Shown: positions 42,140 to 53,083, counted from the stretch's first letter. The stretch is DNA of 64,000 nt from Putridiphycobacter sp965230485 (GCA_965230485.1 CBDDLA010000001.1:1550001-1614000); one strand, 5' to 3'. The notes: generated from the sequence alone by a model not told the origin. Numbers and translations: made by a program.

Positions 42140-43270
42140 GTGAAGAAAATTCAAATGGTTGACTTGGTTTCTCAATACGAAAAAATCAAGCCTGAAATCT
42201 TATCATCTATCGGAGAAATAATGGATTCAGCTGCATTCATCAACGGTCCAGCTGTAAAATCATTTCAGAGCGATTTAGAAAAGTACTTAAACGTAAAGCA
42301 TGTTATCCCTTGTGCAAATGGAACTGATGCTCTGCAAATTGCATTAATGGCACTTGAACTTGAGCCAGGAGATGAAGTGATTACATCAGATTTTACTTTT
42401 GCAGCCACAGTTGAAGTTGTTAAACTCCTAAAGCTTAAGCCTGTTTTAGTAGACGTTGACAAAGATAATTTTAACATATCTCTAGATGCTGTAAAAAAAG
42501 CGGTTACCCCAAAAACCAAAGTAATAATTCCTGTTCATTTGTTTGGACAATGTGCCCATATGGAACCACTATTAGCCTTTGCTCAAGATAATAATATTCG
42601 TATTATTGAAGATACTGCACAAGGTATTGGTGCGAAATACACATTTTCGAGTGGCGAATCACATTTTGCTGGAACTATGGGTGCCATTGGTACAACATCA
42701 TTTTTTCCTTCAAAAAATTTAGGTGCATTTGGTGATGGTGGAGCGATTTTTACGAATGACGACCATCTTGCAACTATTATGAGGTCAATTGTAAACCACG
42801 GCATGGGTGTAAGATATTATTACGATCGCGTTGGTGTTAACTCCAGATTAGATTCTATGCAAGCAGCTATTTTAGCCATAAAGTTGAAGCATTTAGATTC
42901 TTATATCGCCGCTAGGCAAAAAGTAGCTGCATATTATAATGGATTTTTCGATCGAATTGATGGCGTCGAAACACCAAAAATTGAAATGTATTCTACACAT
43001 GTTTTTCATCAATATACTTTAAAGATTAAAGGCATTAATCAATTTGAGATTCAGCAATATTTGAAAGAAAAGGGAATTCCAGCCATGATATATTATCCCG
43101 TTCCTTTGCATAGTCAAAAAGCATACGACGCTCATACTTATAGGGACGAGGACTTTGAGGTAACGAATGAACTTTGTAAAACCGTATTATCTCTTCCAAT
43201 GCATACCGAGCTAGACGAAAATCAGCTAGCTTTTATTTGTGAATCACTAAAAGAATATTTAGATAAATGA
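42140..43270 (+). CDS. PLP sugar aminotransferase (WbpE-like)
   Basis: A DegT/DnrJ/EryC1-family enzyme of about 376 residues. The likely start is the GTG at 42140 (MKKIQMVDL), as typical family N-termini align there; an upstream TTG at 42131 is also in frame. The PLP lysine is in FFPSKNLGAFGDGG (about 190), with ANGTDALQIAL and VNSRLDSMQAAIL motifs. It would aminate the 3-keto group of a UDP-sugar uronic acid. It is the first of eight co-oriented genes with gaps of 6 bp or less. A weak -7 box (TATATTCG) lies at 42095. Confidence 0.9.
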   Translation: MKKIQMVDLVSQYEKIKPEILSSIGEIMDSAAFINGPAVKSFQSDLEKYLNVKHVIPCANGTDALQIALMALELEPGDEVITSDFTFAATVEVVKLLKLKPVLVDVDKDNFNISLDAVKKAVTPKTKVIIPVHLFGQCAHMEPLLAFAQDNNIRIIEDTAQGIGAKYTFSSGESHFAGTMGAIGTTSFFPSKNLGAFGDGGAIFTNDDHLATIMRSIVNHGMGVRYYYDRVGVNSRLDSMQAAILAIKLKHLDSYIAARQKVAAYYNGFFDRIDGVETPKIEMYSTHVFHQYTLKIKGINQFEIQQYLKEKGIPAMIYYPVPLHSQKAYDAHTYRDEDFEVTNELCKTVLSLPMHTELDENQLAFICESLKEYLDK

Positions 43271-44580
43271 AAAAAATTGCAGTTGTAGGCACAGGTTATG
43301 TTGGCTTGGTTACTGGAACTTGTTTTGCAGAAACGGGAAATCAAGTTGTATGTGTTGATATTGACAACAATAAGGTAGAACGAATGAAAAACGGAGAGGT
43401 TCCTATTTACGAGCCTCATTTAGACGTTATTTTTGAAAGAAATATTAGACAAGGAAGATTAAGGTTCACCACTGAACTTGCTGAAGCCATTAAGGATGCA
43501 GAGATTATTTTTCTGGCTCTTCCCACTCCTCCTGGGGAAGATGGTTCTGCAGACTTATCTTATGTATTGAATGTTGGTAGGGAACTTGGTAAAATCATGA
43601 CTGATTACAAAGTTATCGTAGACAAGTCAACTGTTCCTGTTGGTACATCAGAAAAAGTTGAAGCAGCTATCTCAGAATTTGCCAACGTTGAATTTGATGT
43701 CGTTTCAAATCCAGAATTTTTAAGAGAAGGATTTGCTGTAGATGATTTCCTAAAACCTGATCGTGTAGTCATTGGTTGTAGCTCAGAAAGAGCAAAAAAA
43801 ATAATGGGTGAATTATATAAACCTTTTGTAAGACAGGGGAATCCAATCTTATTTATGGATGAAAAATCAGCTGAATTGACAAAATATGCCGCTAATTCTT
43901 TCTTAGCTACAAAAATTACTTTCATGAATGAAATTGCCAATTTCTGCGAAATTGTTGGGGCTAATGTTGATGATGTTAGAATCGGAATTGGATCAGATGA
44001 TAGAATTGGCAAACGTTTTCTTTTCCCTGGAATAGGATTCGGAGGTAGCTGCTTTCCAAAAGATGTTCAGGCTCTTGTAAAGTCAGGAAAGGAATTCGAT
44101 TTCAATTTTGAAATTATTAATGCAGTACTTGATGTTAATAATAAACAACGTTTAAAGCTGATTGATAAAGTATTGAATCATTATGGTAATATTAATGGTA
44201 AAACTTTTGCCTTATGGGGACTAGCTTTTAAACCCGATACGGATGATATCAGGGAGGCACCTGCCTTATACATGATAGATCAGTTATTAAGTCACGGTGC
44301 AAGCGTAATTGCATATGACCCTGAAGCTATGCCAAATGTAAAATCTCTTTTAGATGACAAAATTTCTTTTGTAAACAATCAGTATGATGCTCTAACAGAA
44401 TCTGATGCGCTTTTAATTGCAACCGAATGGGCTACTTTTAGAAATCCAGATTTTAAATTAGTGAAAGAGAAGCTTAATGAGCCCAAAATATTTGATGGTA
44501 GAAACTTATTTGATCTTGATTCAATGAAAGAAAGAGGGTTTTACTACGAAAGTATTGGACGTCAAACTATAATAGGATGA
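43267..44580 (+). CDS. ugd: UDP-glucose 6-dehydrogenase
   Basis: 437 residues. It oxidises UDP-glucose to UDP-glucuronate with two NAD+. The NAD motif is VVGTGYVGLVTGTCFAETG (5-23) and the catalytic cysteine is in GFGGSCFPKD (about 261). KSTVPVGTS and the C-terminal DIREAPAL are present. It overlaps the aminotransferase gene by 4 bp and its product feeds the following decarboxylase. Confidence 0.95.
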   Translation: MKKIAVVGTGYVGLVTGTCFAETGNQVVCVDIDNNKVERMKNGEVPIYEPHLDVIFERNIRQGRLRFTTELAEAIKDAEIIFLALPTPPGEDGSADLSYVLNVGRELGKIMTDYKVIVDKSTVPVGTSEKVEAAISEFANVEFDVVSNPEFLREGFAVDDFLKPDRVVIGCSSERAKKIMGELYKPFVRQGNPILFMDEKSAELTKYAANSFLATKITFMNEIANFCEIVGANVDDVRIGIGSDDRIGKRFLFPGIGFGGSCFPKDVQALVKSGKEFDFNFEIINAVLDVNNKQRLKLIDKVLNHYGNINGKTFALWGLAFKPDTDDIREAPALYMIDQLLSHGASVIAYDPEAMPNVKSLLDDKISFVNNQYDALTESDALLIATEWATFRNPDFKLVKEKLNEPKIFDGRNLFDLDSMKERGFYYESIGRQTIIG

Positions 44581-45575
44581 ATCTAGATAAAAAACGTGTG
44601 TTAATTACAGGAGCTGCTGGATTTTTAGGATCACACCTTTGTGACAAATTTGTAGAGAAAGGTTACCATGTGATTGGAATGGACAATTTAATTACTGGCA
44701 GACTTAAGAATATTGAACATTTATTTCCACTTGAAAATTTTGAATTCTATAATCACGACGTTAGCAAATTCATCCATATTCCAGGGAAATTAGACTATAT
44801 TCTTCATTTTGCATCACCCGCAAGTCCAATTGACTATTTAAAAATCCCAATTCAGACACTAAAAGTAGGTTCACTGGGTATTCATAACTGCTTAGGTTTG
44901 GCAAAGGCAAAAGGTGCAACATTGATGATAGCATCAACTTCGGAAGTATATGGAGATCCTGAGGTACACCCTCAAACTGAAGAGTATTGGGGTCATGTTA
45001 ATCCAATAGGTCCTCGTGGTGTATATGATGAAGCCAAAAGGTTTCAAGAAGCCATGACTATGGCATATCACACCTTTCATAATGTAGATACGAAAATTGT
45101 CCGTATTTTTAATACTTATGGGCCTAGAATGCGTTTGAATGATGGCCGGGTTTTACCAGCTTTTATTGGTCAAGCCTTGAGAGGGGAAGATTTAACCATA
45201 TTTGGAGATGGTTCTCAAACACGTTCGTTTTGTTATGTTGATGATTTAGTTGAAGGTATTTACCGACTGTTATTATCAGACTACAATATGCCTGTTAATA
45301 TTGGTAATCCTGACGAAATTTCTATCAAAGATTTTGCTGAAGAAGTAATTAAGTTGACTGGAACCCAACAAAAGGTAATTTATAAGGACCTACCTTTAAA
45401 TGACCCAAAACAAAGGCAACCAGATATTACAAAAGCAAAAAAAATATTAGATTGGAGTCCAAAAGTTAGCCGTGCCGAAGGCTTAAAAATAACATATAAC
45501 TACTTTAGACAACTGTCGGATGAAGAGTTAGACGAAACAGACCATTATAATTTTGATCGGTATATTGTAAAATAA
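44577..45575 (+). CDS. UDP-glucuronate decarboxylase (UXS-like)
   Basis: 332 residues, extended SDR. GAAGFLGSH (12-20), HFASPASPIDY and the catalytic YDEAK (Tyr about 150) with the SEVYGDPEVHPQTE loop match UDP-xylose synthase, which decarboxylates UDP-glucuronate. It overlaps ugd by 4 bp, so the pair should channel UDP-glucose to UDP-xylose, though a 4-keto pentose product cannot be excluded. Confidence 0.92.
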   Translation: MNLDKKRVLITGAAGFLGSHLCDKFVEKGYHVIGMDNLITGRLKNIEHLFPLENFEFYNHDVSKFIHIPGKLDYILHFASPASPIDYLKIPIQTLKVGSLGIHNCLGLAKAKGATLMIASTSEVYGDPEVHPQTEEYWGHVNPIGPRGVYDEAKRFQEAMTMAYHTFHNVDTKIVRIFNTYGPRMRLNDGRVLPAFIGQALRGEDLTIFGDGSQTRSFCYVDDLVEGIYRLLLSDYNMPVNIGNPDEISIKDFAEEVIKLTGTQQKVIYKDLPLNDPKQRQPDITKAKKILDWSPKVSRAEGLKITYNYFRQLSDEELDETDHYNFDRYIVK

Positions 45576-45581
45576 TTAATT

Positions 45582-48500
45582 ATGAAAAATCTCATTATTT
45601 TCTTTGCGTTTTTGTTGGTTAGTGGAAATACCAAGGCCCAACCATTATACAAAGCAATGATGGATGATTTTTCTTATAATTTTTATGATGTGGTCAAGGA
45701 AGCTGAACTTTATTTCTCAACCCGAGAAAAAGGAAAAGGATCTGGATGGAAAGGTTATCAGAGGTGGAAATGGGCGAATGAATATAAATTTTACCCATCC
45801 GGTGATAGAAGTCAAGTAGATCCTAAATTTGCTGAAAAAGCTTATCTAAACTACTTAAATAATAATTCGCAGCCTGAAGATTTTTATAATGCTGGCTGGA
45901 GGGACTTGGGACCCTATAGAATAGATAGTATAACAGGTCATTACTCTGCAGGGCTTGGAAGAGTCGAAGATTTCTATGTTAACCCTAACAATACTCAAAC
46001 TATATACTTGGGATCAAGATCCGGTGGTTTTTGGAGAACAACTGATGGTGGCCAAAACTGGGTCAATACTACCGATTTTTTAATTGCTTCTGGTGTAGAT
46101 GCAATAACTGCATCTCCCACTAATCCAGACTCTGTATTAATTAATGTTAAAAATTCAAGAAATGGAACTACCCATGGTATCTATCGGTCGACAGACGGTG
46201 GATTAACGTGGCAAATGACCAATTTTAATCCCACAACTCTCGGCTGGGGAGGACTTGGCACAAATGATAAGATATTTAAAATTGCTTATCACCCCACCAT
46301 ACCTGATTTAATATTTATTGGTACATCAAGGGGAATTTTCAGATCAAGTGATAACCTTTCGACATGGACTCAATTGATAAGTACTGGAGATATCATTGAT
46401 ATCGACTTTCACCCTACAAATCCAAATATCATCTATTTATACGATAACTACTATTGGGGACCAAATCAAAATGTTGTTATGAGATCCATTGATGCTGGAC
46501 TATCTTATACAGCATCAAACACAATTATAGGAAATAATGATGCAAAGTCATATATTTCAATAAGTAATGACTGCCCTACTTGTGTTTACTTCGCATCATC
46601 AAATGGGATATGGCAATCTACTAACGAAGGAATTGATTTCACTTTAATCAGTAACGCTCCTTCAAGTTTTGATGGTTTCGCAGTTAATGACTTAGATACC
46701 TCAAAATTAATATACGGTTACCTTGACTTATTTGGTTCTACAAATAGTGGACAAAGTTTTAATCAAATTGCTTTTTGGTCGCAAGGTACTAATGCAAGTT
46801 TCAATAATGGTCAATATATCCATGCAGATTTACGAGATGCAAAATGCATTAATGGTGTTTATTATGTAGCCACTGATGGATTTCTTTCAAAATCTGATAA
46901 TGATGGGGCTTCATGGGATATTTTAAGTCAGGGCACCGGTATTAGGGAAAACTACTCGCTTGGAGTTAGTCAATCGAATCACTACAGAACAATTGTCGGC
47001 TCTCAAGATAATGGTACAAGTATTAAGCAAAAACCTACATGGATTGAATTTTATGGTGCAGATGGTATGGAGGGAATCATTCATCCGTTAAATGATGATT
47101 GGATGATGGGGAGTATTCAAAATGGCGCCAGAAGGTTGACCAAAGATGGTGGATTTACTCAAGGGGGAGTAACGCCACAGGGTCAAGCTGGAAGTTGGAT
47201 TGCGCCACTTGTGTATGATCCGAACGATCATATGACTATATTTTCTATTGGCGACAGTATATATAAAAGTAATGAATTCGGGAGTAACTGGGTTAAATTG
47301 GGATCTCCAAGTTTTAACGGAACCATTACAGAAGCAGCTATTGCTCAAAATAATTCTGATATCATTATTGTTAGTAGAGGCTCTTTTATTGAAAAATCAT
47401 TAGATGGAGGGCATACCTTTATTGACATTAGTAATAATCTACCAAACTATACTATAACAGATATTGCATTTGATCCTAAAAATGATAATACAATTATAGT
47501 CACTTTCGCAAGATATCAAAACGACAATAAAAAAGTATTTATCTCGACCAATCAAGGAGCTAGTTGGACGAATATTACACACAATTTATCTAATATGCCG
47601 ATAAGAAAAGTCGTTATCGATCACCTTCCGTCTCCAAATATTTATCTCGGAGCAGAGATTGGTGTTTTTACAATGCCTTTAAATGGTAATAGTTGGTCGC
47701 TTTATAATACTGATTTACCTAATATGGCTATAGAAGATCTAGAAGTCATGTGGGGCACAAACACAATTCGTGCGGCTACATGGGGAAGAGGTTTATGGGA
47801 ATATACTTTAGTCAACAGAAGTGATTTCCCAGCTATAGTAACCACAAAAATAACTGATACGCCTACAGATGAAAGTCCAACAGCTTTTGCGGATCAATTT
47901 GTCACTTCGGTTATTTCTTACGATCAAAATATAACAAGTGCTTACGTCAAGTGGTCAGAAAATAATCAGACCTTCAGCAATACAATTGCAATGACTAACA
48001 CCATAGACAGTACATGGGTTAGCAATACCCCTATCCCCGGAGTAGCAATTAATTCTAAAATTTATTTTAAAGTATTTGCTGTTGGCTCAAATGGGGATAC
48101 AACAGAAACGTATAAATTTATGTATACCACCAGACCTTCTTGTGTATCAACTGGAAATATGAATTGGCAAACATCCATTACTCTGGTTGACTTAAATGGC
48201 ATTAGCAACTCATCAGGTAAATTACAACCTTATACGAATTATAGTGATACTGACTCGGCTGATTTAATTTTGGGTGAAAACTATAATTTAACAGTCAACT
48301 TAAATACAGATGGAAACTTTTCAATTCAGTCAAGAGCATGGATAGATTGGAATCAAAATGGCAATTTTACTGACCCTGGAGAGGAGTATGACTTAGGCGC
48401 AACACAAAATTCAAGCAATGGCATTACTTCCAATTCGCCATTAAACTTTATAGTACCTAGTTCAGCGGTTATTGGTTCCACTACTATGCGTGTTTCGGCA

Positions 48501-49448
48501 AAATTTAATGTCGCCCCTACCCCTTGTGAAAAGAATTTTGATGGTGAGGTAGAAGATTATAAAATAAACGTATTGCCACCAGTGTTGTCTTTTTCTAATA
48601 CCAATACTCCAATTTGTGAAAATGGTTTTAGTATTTTCAATTTTACAGGCTCTCAGCTAGACTCCGTCAAATGGAATTTGACAAATGGCAACACGACATA
48701 TTCTATTTCTGGTATAAATGGAGCCATTGTTTTTGCAGATACAGGTAGCTATGATCTTAAAATGACAGGTTATTTATATGGGCAAGCTTATACACTTGAT
48801 AGCAATGCCATTTTTTATATTAATTCTATTGATAGTACAGAAATTTCTGCAACAATCTGTAAAGGGGAAAATTACATTCTGGGAACCCAAGCAATTTCTA
48901 ATGCAGGAACATATCATGAAACTTTTTCAACTTCTACTTGTGACTCGATAGTAACCCTTACATTATCAGTTTTTGAAGTAGATACGGATGTTGACCAACA
49001 AGACAATATGCTAACTGCTAATTTGAGTACTGGCACCACCTATCATTGGGTTGATTGTGATGACAATTGGGCCATTATTCCGAATGAAACGAACCAAAGT
49101 TTTGTTGCCAATCATAATGGTAACTATGCCGTTATTATTTCTGATCAGAACTGTACCGATACATCCGCATGCTATTCAGTAGTTGGACTTAGTCATTCAG
49201 ATATAGACGGTATTAAAGTAAACGTTTTCCCTAACCCTGCTGATGATCATTTAACGGTTGAGCTCGGCCAAGCATATGCTAATTTAAATATCTTTATTTA
49301 CAATGAATTAGGGCAGTTGGTTGAACAAATCAATCAAGTAAATGCTAATACTGTTCAGATCAATATGGAAAATTTTACTCCAGGTGTTTATCATTTTAAA
49401 ATCCGTGCTGACGATCAGGAAAAGAATTTAGAAATTATTAAGATTTAA
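45582..49448 (+). CDS. T9SS beta-propeller cargo protein with GEVED domain
   Basis: 1288 residues. A signal peptide (1-20, ending TKAQ) precedes a family-specific N-terminal segment (PLYKAMMDDFSYNFYDVV, GSGWKGYQRW). A large sortilin/BNR-type beta-propeller follows with Asp-box repeats (STDGGLTW, SDNDGASW, STNQGASW and others) to about residue 750. Then come a beta-sandwich, a GEVED domain (about 859-996, IDWNQNGNFTDPGEE ... DGEVEDYKI), and PKD/Cys-containing segments. A C-terminal T9SS type A sorting domain (about 1210-1288) starts with VFPNPADDHL and ends with VYHFKIRADDQ. It is secreted by the type IX system and likely anchored at the cell surface. It lies inside the sugar operon. Confidence 0.85.
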   Translation: MKNLIIFFAFLLVSGNTKAQPLYKAMMDDFSYNFYDVVKEAELYFSTREKGKGSGWKGYQRWKWANEYKFYPSGDRSQVDPKFAEKAYLNYLNNNSQPEDFYNAGWRDLGPYRIDSITGHYSAGLGRVEDFYVNPNNTQTIYLGSRSGGFWRTTDGGQNWVNTTDFLIASGVDAITASPTNPDSVLINVKNSRNGTTHGIYRSTDGGLTWQMTNFNPTTLGWGGLGTNDKIFKIAYHPTIPDLIFIGTSRGIFRSSDNLSTWTQLISTGDIIDIDFHPTNPNIIYLYDNYYWGPNQNVVMRSIDAGLSYTASNTIIGNNDAKSYISISNDCPTCVYFASSNGIWQSTNEGIDFTLISNAPSSFDGFAVNDLDTSKLIYGYLDLFGSTNSGQSFNQIAFWSQGTNASFNNGQYIHADLRDAKCINGVYYVATDGFLSKSDNDGASWDILSQGTGIRENYSLGVSQSNHYRTIVGSQDNGTSIKQKPTWIEFYGADGMEGIIHPLNDDWMMGSIQNGARRLTKDGGFTQGGVTPQGQAGSWIAPLVYDPNDHMTIFSIGDSIYKSNEFGSNWVKLGSPSFNGTITEAAIAQNNSDIIIVSRGSFIEKSLDGGHTFIDISNNLPNYTITDIAFDPKNDNTIIVTFARYQNDNKKVFISTNQGASWTNITHNLSNMPIRKVVIDHLPSPNIYLGAEIGVFTMPLNGNSWSLYNTDLPNMAIEDLEVMWGTNTIRAATWGRGLWEYTLVNRSDFPAIVTTKITDTPTDESPTAFADQFVTSVISYDQNITSAYVKWSENNQTFSNTIAMTNTIDSTWVSNTPIPGVAINSKIYFKVFAVGSNGDTTETYKFMYTTRPSCVSTGNMNWQTSITLVDLNGISNSSGKLQPYTNYSDTDSADLILGENYNLTVNLNTDGNFSIQSRAWIDWNQNGNFTDPGEEYDLGATQNSSNGITSNSPLNFIVPSSAVIGSTTMRVSAKFNVAPTPCEKNFDGEVEDYKINVLPPVLSFSNTNTPICENGFSIFNFTGSQLDSVKWNLTNGNTTYSISGINGAIVFADTGSYDLKMTGYLYGQAYTLDSNAIFYINSIDSTEISATICKGENYILGTQAISNAGTYHETFSTSTCDSIVTLTLSVFEVDTDVDQQDNMLTANLSTGTTYHWVDCDDNWAIIPNETNQSFVANHNGNYAVIISDQNCTDTSACYSVVGLSHSDIDGIKVNVFPNPADDHLTVELGQAYANLNIFIYNELGQLVEQINQVNANTVQINMENFTPGVYHFKIRADDQEKNLEIIKI

Positions 49449-52400
49449 TGAAGAGAATGATAAAAAGTCTTATAGTCCTCTTTTTGCTTATGGTTTTTAA
49501 TCAAAAATTAATGGCACAGCCATTATACAAGGTTATGATGGAAGATTTTTCTTACAATTTCTATGATGTTGTAGAAGAAGCCGAAACCTATTTTGCAAAA
49601 CGATCTAAAAGAAAGGGATCAGGTTGGAAAGGCTATCAAAGGTGGTTAGCTATGAATGAATATAAGTATTACCCATCAGGAGATAGAAATCAGGTCAATC
49701 CTAACTTTGAAAGAGACGCCTTTTTATCCTTTTTAAGTAGTAATGCTCAACAACGCGCTTTCTACAATTCAGGCTGGTGTGACTTAGGACCCTACAGAAT
49801 TGATAGTATTACAGGGCATTATTCAGCTGGTTTAGGAAGAATTGAAGATTTTTATGTTAATCCAAATAATACTCAAACTATTTACATAGGCTCTCGCTCA
49901 GGTGGATTTTGGAGAACAACAGATGAAGGTGAAACATGGGCCAATACAACTGATTTTTTAATGGCATCAGGAGTAGATGCCATAGCAGTGTCACCAACAA
50001 ACCCTGACTCAATATTAATCAATGTCAGAAATGCTAGAAACGGCAGTACACAAGGCATTTACAGATCAGCTGATGGAGGGATCACATGGCAGATAACTAA
50101 CTTTAATCCATCCGTTTTGGGATGGGGTGGATTAGGCAGTAATGCTAAAATTTTCAAAATAGCTTATCATCCAACAATTCCTAATTTAATTTTTGTTGGA
50201 ACTTCTTTAGGTATTTTCAGATCTGATAACAATTTAGCATCTTGGACCAGACTAATCGACTCTGGAGATATTATTGATATAGATTTTCACCCTACAAATC
50301 CAAATATCATTTATTTATATGATGCCGATTATTGGGGAGGAAATCAAAATATCATTTTGTGGTCAAATGACGCTGGTGTTTCTTATAATGCTTCAAATAC
50401 GATCACTGGAAACAATGAAGAAAGGGCCTACATTTCAGTAAGTAAAGATTGTCCTTCTTGCGTTTATTTTGCATCATCAAATGGTATTTGGCAATCCATT
50501 AATAATGGAATTGACTTTTCAAAAATTAGTCCTCCACCATCCACCTTTGATGGTTTTGCTGTAAATGATTTAGACACCTCAAAAATGCTTTATGGTTACA
50601 TTGATCTATTCAGCTCAACAGATGGAGGGCAAAATTTTAATCAGGTATCGTTTTGGGCTCAGGGTACTTATGAAGACTTTAATAATGGCAAGTATGTGCA
50701 TGCTGATTTAAGAGATGCCAAATCAATCAATGGGGTTTATTATGTTGCCACTGATGGCTTTCTATCAAAGTCTAATGATGGTGATACAACATGGACTATT
50801 CTGAGTCAAGGAACTGGAATCAGGGAAAATTATTCTCTGGGAGTCAGTCAGTCAAATCATTATAGAACGATTGTTGGATCTCAAGATAATGGTACAAGTA
50901 TTAAGAAAAAAACGACTTGGGTGGAATTTTACGGGGCTGATGGTATGGAAGGTATTATTCATCCATTAAATGATGATTGGATGATGGGAAGTATTCAATT
51001 CGGAGCAAGAAGACTTACTAAAGATGGAGGTACAACACAAACTGGCGCTACACCTCCTGGTCAAGATGGAAGCTGGATTGCACCCCTCGTTTATGACCCT
51101 AACGATCATATGGTTGTTTATTCTTTCGGTAATCGTATTTATCGTAGTGATAATTTTGGTAGCGACTGGCAAAGCATAAGTGCAACGTCTTTTCCAACTA
51201 ACATCTCTGAAGCAGCGATTGCCCAAAATAATTCAGAGATTATTGTCATTAGTAATGGGTCTGATCTTAAAAAATCAGTTGATGGAGGCGTTAGCTTCAA
51301 TAATATTAAAAATGGTCTTTCAAATAAGACAATAACAGATATTGCTTTTGCACCGCATGATGATCAAATTATCTTCGTCACATTTGCAAATCATCAAAAT
51401 GACGGAAAAAAAATATACCAAACAAATGATGGTGGAGAATCTTGGACAAATATTACCTATAATTTGGGTGACATGCCTATCAGAAAAGTTGTCGTAGATC
51501 ACTCACCAGAACATAATATTTATTTGGGTGCTGAAATAGGGTTATTTACTAAACCCTTAAATGATTCTAGTTGGACTTTATATAACACTGATTTGCCCAA
51601 CATGGCCATTGAAGACTTAGAAATAATGTGGGGCAGCAATACAATTCGAGCCGCAACCTGGGGACGAGGCCTATGGGAGTATAGCCTAATAAATAGAAAT
51701 AATTTCCCTGCCATTATCTCCTCCAAGATAACCGATACACCTTCAGACGAGGTTCCAGTTGCATGCTCAGATCAGTTTGTAACGTCTATTATATCTTATA
51801 ATGGTAGCATTACAGACGCGTATGTCAAATGGTCGAGAAATGACCAATCATTTAATAATACCATTTCAATGATTAATTTGAGTGATAGTACATGGAAAAG
51901 CAAGTCTCCTATCCCCGGAGCTCCTAATGATACTAAAATTTATTTTAAAGTATATGCTGTTGGAATGAATGGAGATACTACAGAAACATATAAGTTTATG
52001 TATACAGCTAGGCCTTTACCTTCATGTACTTGTGCCTTAAGTACTAACGTAAATCAGCAAGATAGCATATTGACCGCCGACTTCAATGAAGGAGCCAACT
52101 ATCAGTGGATTGATTGCGATAACAATTGGACGGTAATACCTGAAGAGGCAAATCAAAGCTTTGTAGCGAAAAGAAACGGAAATTATGCTGTTATCATTTC
52201 TGACCAAAACTGTATTGATACCTCGGATTGCTATTTAATTGATGGGATAAATAATGCTGATCAAGAAGATATTATTGTTTTTCCCAATCCTGTAATTGAT
52301 GAAGTTACAATTCAATTAAACCAAGAATATTCTAATGTTAATGTTCATATTTATAATAATCAAGGTCAATTAATTCAATTGATAAATCAGGTTAGCTCAA

Positions 52401-52501
52401 AAACAGTTCTTATCGATATGGTCAATTTTGCTTCAGGCGTTTACCATTTTAAAATAACGGCCGATCAACAAACCAAAAACGTTGAAATAATTAAAATTTA
52501 A
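49448..52501 (+). CDS. T9SS beta-propeller cargo protein, shorter paralogue
   Basis: 1017 residues and collinear with the preceding protein: same N-terminal segment, same propeller with Asp-boxes (SADGGITW, STDGGQNF, TNDGGESW) and the same SYNGSITDAYVKWSRNDQSF beta-sandwich. It lacks the GEVED domain and goes directly to the short Cys-containing linker (QQDSILTADF) and the T9SS sorting domain (about 943-1017, VFPNPVIDEV ... GVYHFKITADQQ). Its ATG shares one base with the previous stop. The pair is a tandem duplication followed by domain gain or loss. Substrate unknown; propellers of this type can bind proteins or glycans. Confidence 0.85.
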   Translation: MKRMIKSLIVLFLLMVFNQKLMAQPLYKVMMEDFSYNFYDVVEEAETYFAKRSKRKGSGWKGYQRWLAMNEYKYYPSGDRNQVNPNFERDAFLSFLSSNAQQRAFYNSGWCDLGPYRIDSITGHYSAGLGRIEDFYVNPNNTQTIYIGSRSGGFWRTTDEGETWANTTDFLMASGVDAIAVSPTNPDSILINVRNARNGSTQGIYRSADGGITWQITNFNPSVLGWGGLGSNAKIFKIAYHPTIPNLIFVGTSLGIFRSDNNLASWTRLIDSGDIIDIDFHPTNPNIIYLYDADYWGGNQNIILWSNDAGVSYNASNTITGNNEERAYISVSKDCPSCVYFASSNGIWQSINNGIDFSKISPPPSTFDGFAVNDLDTSKMLYGYIDLFSSTDGGQNFNQVSFWAQGTYEDFNNGKYVHADLRDAKSINGVYYVATDGFLSKSNDGDTTWTILSQGTGIRENYSLGVSQSNHYRTIVGSQDNGTSIKKKTTWVEFYGADGMEGIIHPLNDDWMMGSIQFGARRLTKDGGTTQTGATPPGQDGSWIAPLVYDPNDHMVVYSFGNRIYRSDNFGSDWQSISATSFPTNISEAAIAQNNSEIIVISNGSDLKKSVDGGVSFNNIKNGLSNKTITDIAFAPHDDQIIFVTFANHQNDGKKIYQTNDGGESWTNITYNLGDMPIRKVVVDHSPEHNIYLGAEIGLFTKPLNDSSWTLYNTDLPNMAIEDLEIMWGSNTIRAATWGRGLWEYSLINRNNFPAIISSKITDTPSDEVPVACSDQFVTSIISYNGSITDAYVKWSRNDQSFNNTISMINLSDSTWKSKSPIPGAPNDTKIYFKVYAVGMNGDTTETYKFMYTARPLPSCTCALSTNVNQQDSILTADFNEGANYQWIDCDNNWTVIPEEANQSFVAKRNGNYAVIISDQNCIDTSDCYLIDGINNADQEDIIVFPNPVIDEVTIQLNQEYSNVNVHIYNNQGQLIQLINQVSSKTVLIDMVNFASGVYHFKITADQQTKNVEIIKI

Positions 52502-52504
52502 ATC

Positions 52505-53083
52505 ATGGCAGATCATTATTTCTCTCATCCAACCGCAGTTATTGATGATGATTGTAAGATTGGAGAAGGTACTAAAATATGGCACTTCTCACATATTATG
52601 TCCAATTCTATTATTGGAAAAGCATGCAACTTAGGGCAAAACGTTGTGGTATCACCAAACGTAAAACTTGGTGACAACGTAAAGGTTCAAAATAATGTAT
52701 CAATATACACTGGTGTAGAATGTGAGAGAGATGTGTTTTTGGGACCGTCTATGGTATTTACTAATGTTATTAATCCAAGAAGTGCTATTAATAGAAGAGG
52801 CGAATATGCTAAAACACTTGTTAAAAAAGGAGCATCTATTGGTGCAAATGCTACAATTGTTTGCGGACATAATATAGGAGAGTATGCTTTTATTGGTGCA
52901 GGTGCAGTAGTTACGAAAGATATTCCTAATTTTGCACTCGTTGTTGGAAACCCATCTAAACAAATTGGATGGGTAGGTGAATACGGACACAGGTTAGAAT
53001 TTGATGACAATAATCTGGCCATTTGCCCTGAAAGTAAACAAGAGTATACACTTGAAAACAATATTGTTAAAAGAATAAAGTAA
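52505..53083 (+). CDS. UDP-sugar N-acetyltransferase (WbpD-like)
   Basis: 192 residues forming a left-handed beta-helix of hexapeptide repeats (I-G-x-G-x-x; CKIGEGTKIWHFSHIM, ASIGANATIVCGHNIGEYAFIGAGAVV). The fit is to WbpD/WlbB enzymes that acetylate the 3-amino group of UDP-2-acetamido-3-amino-uronic acid. The expected active-site His is in WHFSHIM. It lies 3 bp after the second propeller gene and overlaps the next gene by one base. Confidence 0.85.
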   Translation: MADHYFSHPTAVIDDDCKIGEGTKIWHFSHIMSNSIIGKACNLGQNVVVSPNVKLGDNVKVQNNVSIYTGVECERDVFLGPSMVFTNVINPRSAINRRGEYAKTLVKKGASIGANATIVCGHNIGEYAFIGAGAVVTKDIPNFALVVGNPSKQIGWVGEYGHRLEFDDNNLAICPESKQEYTLENNIVKRIK

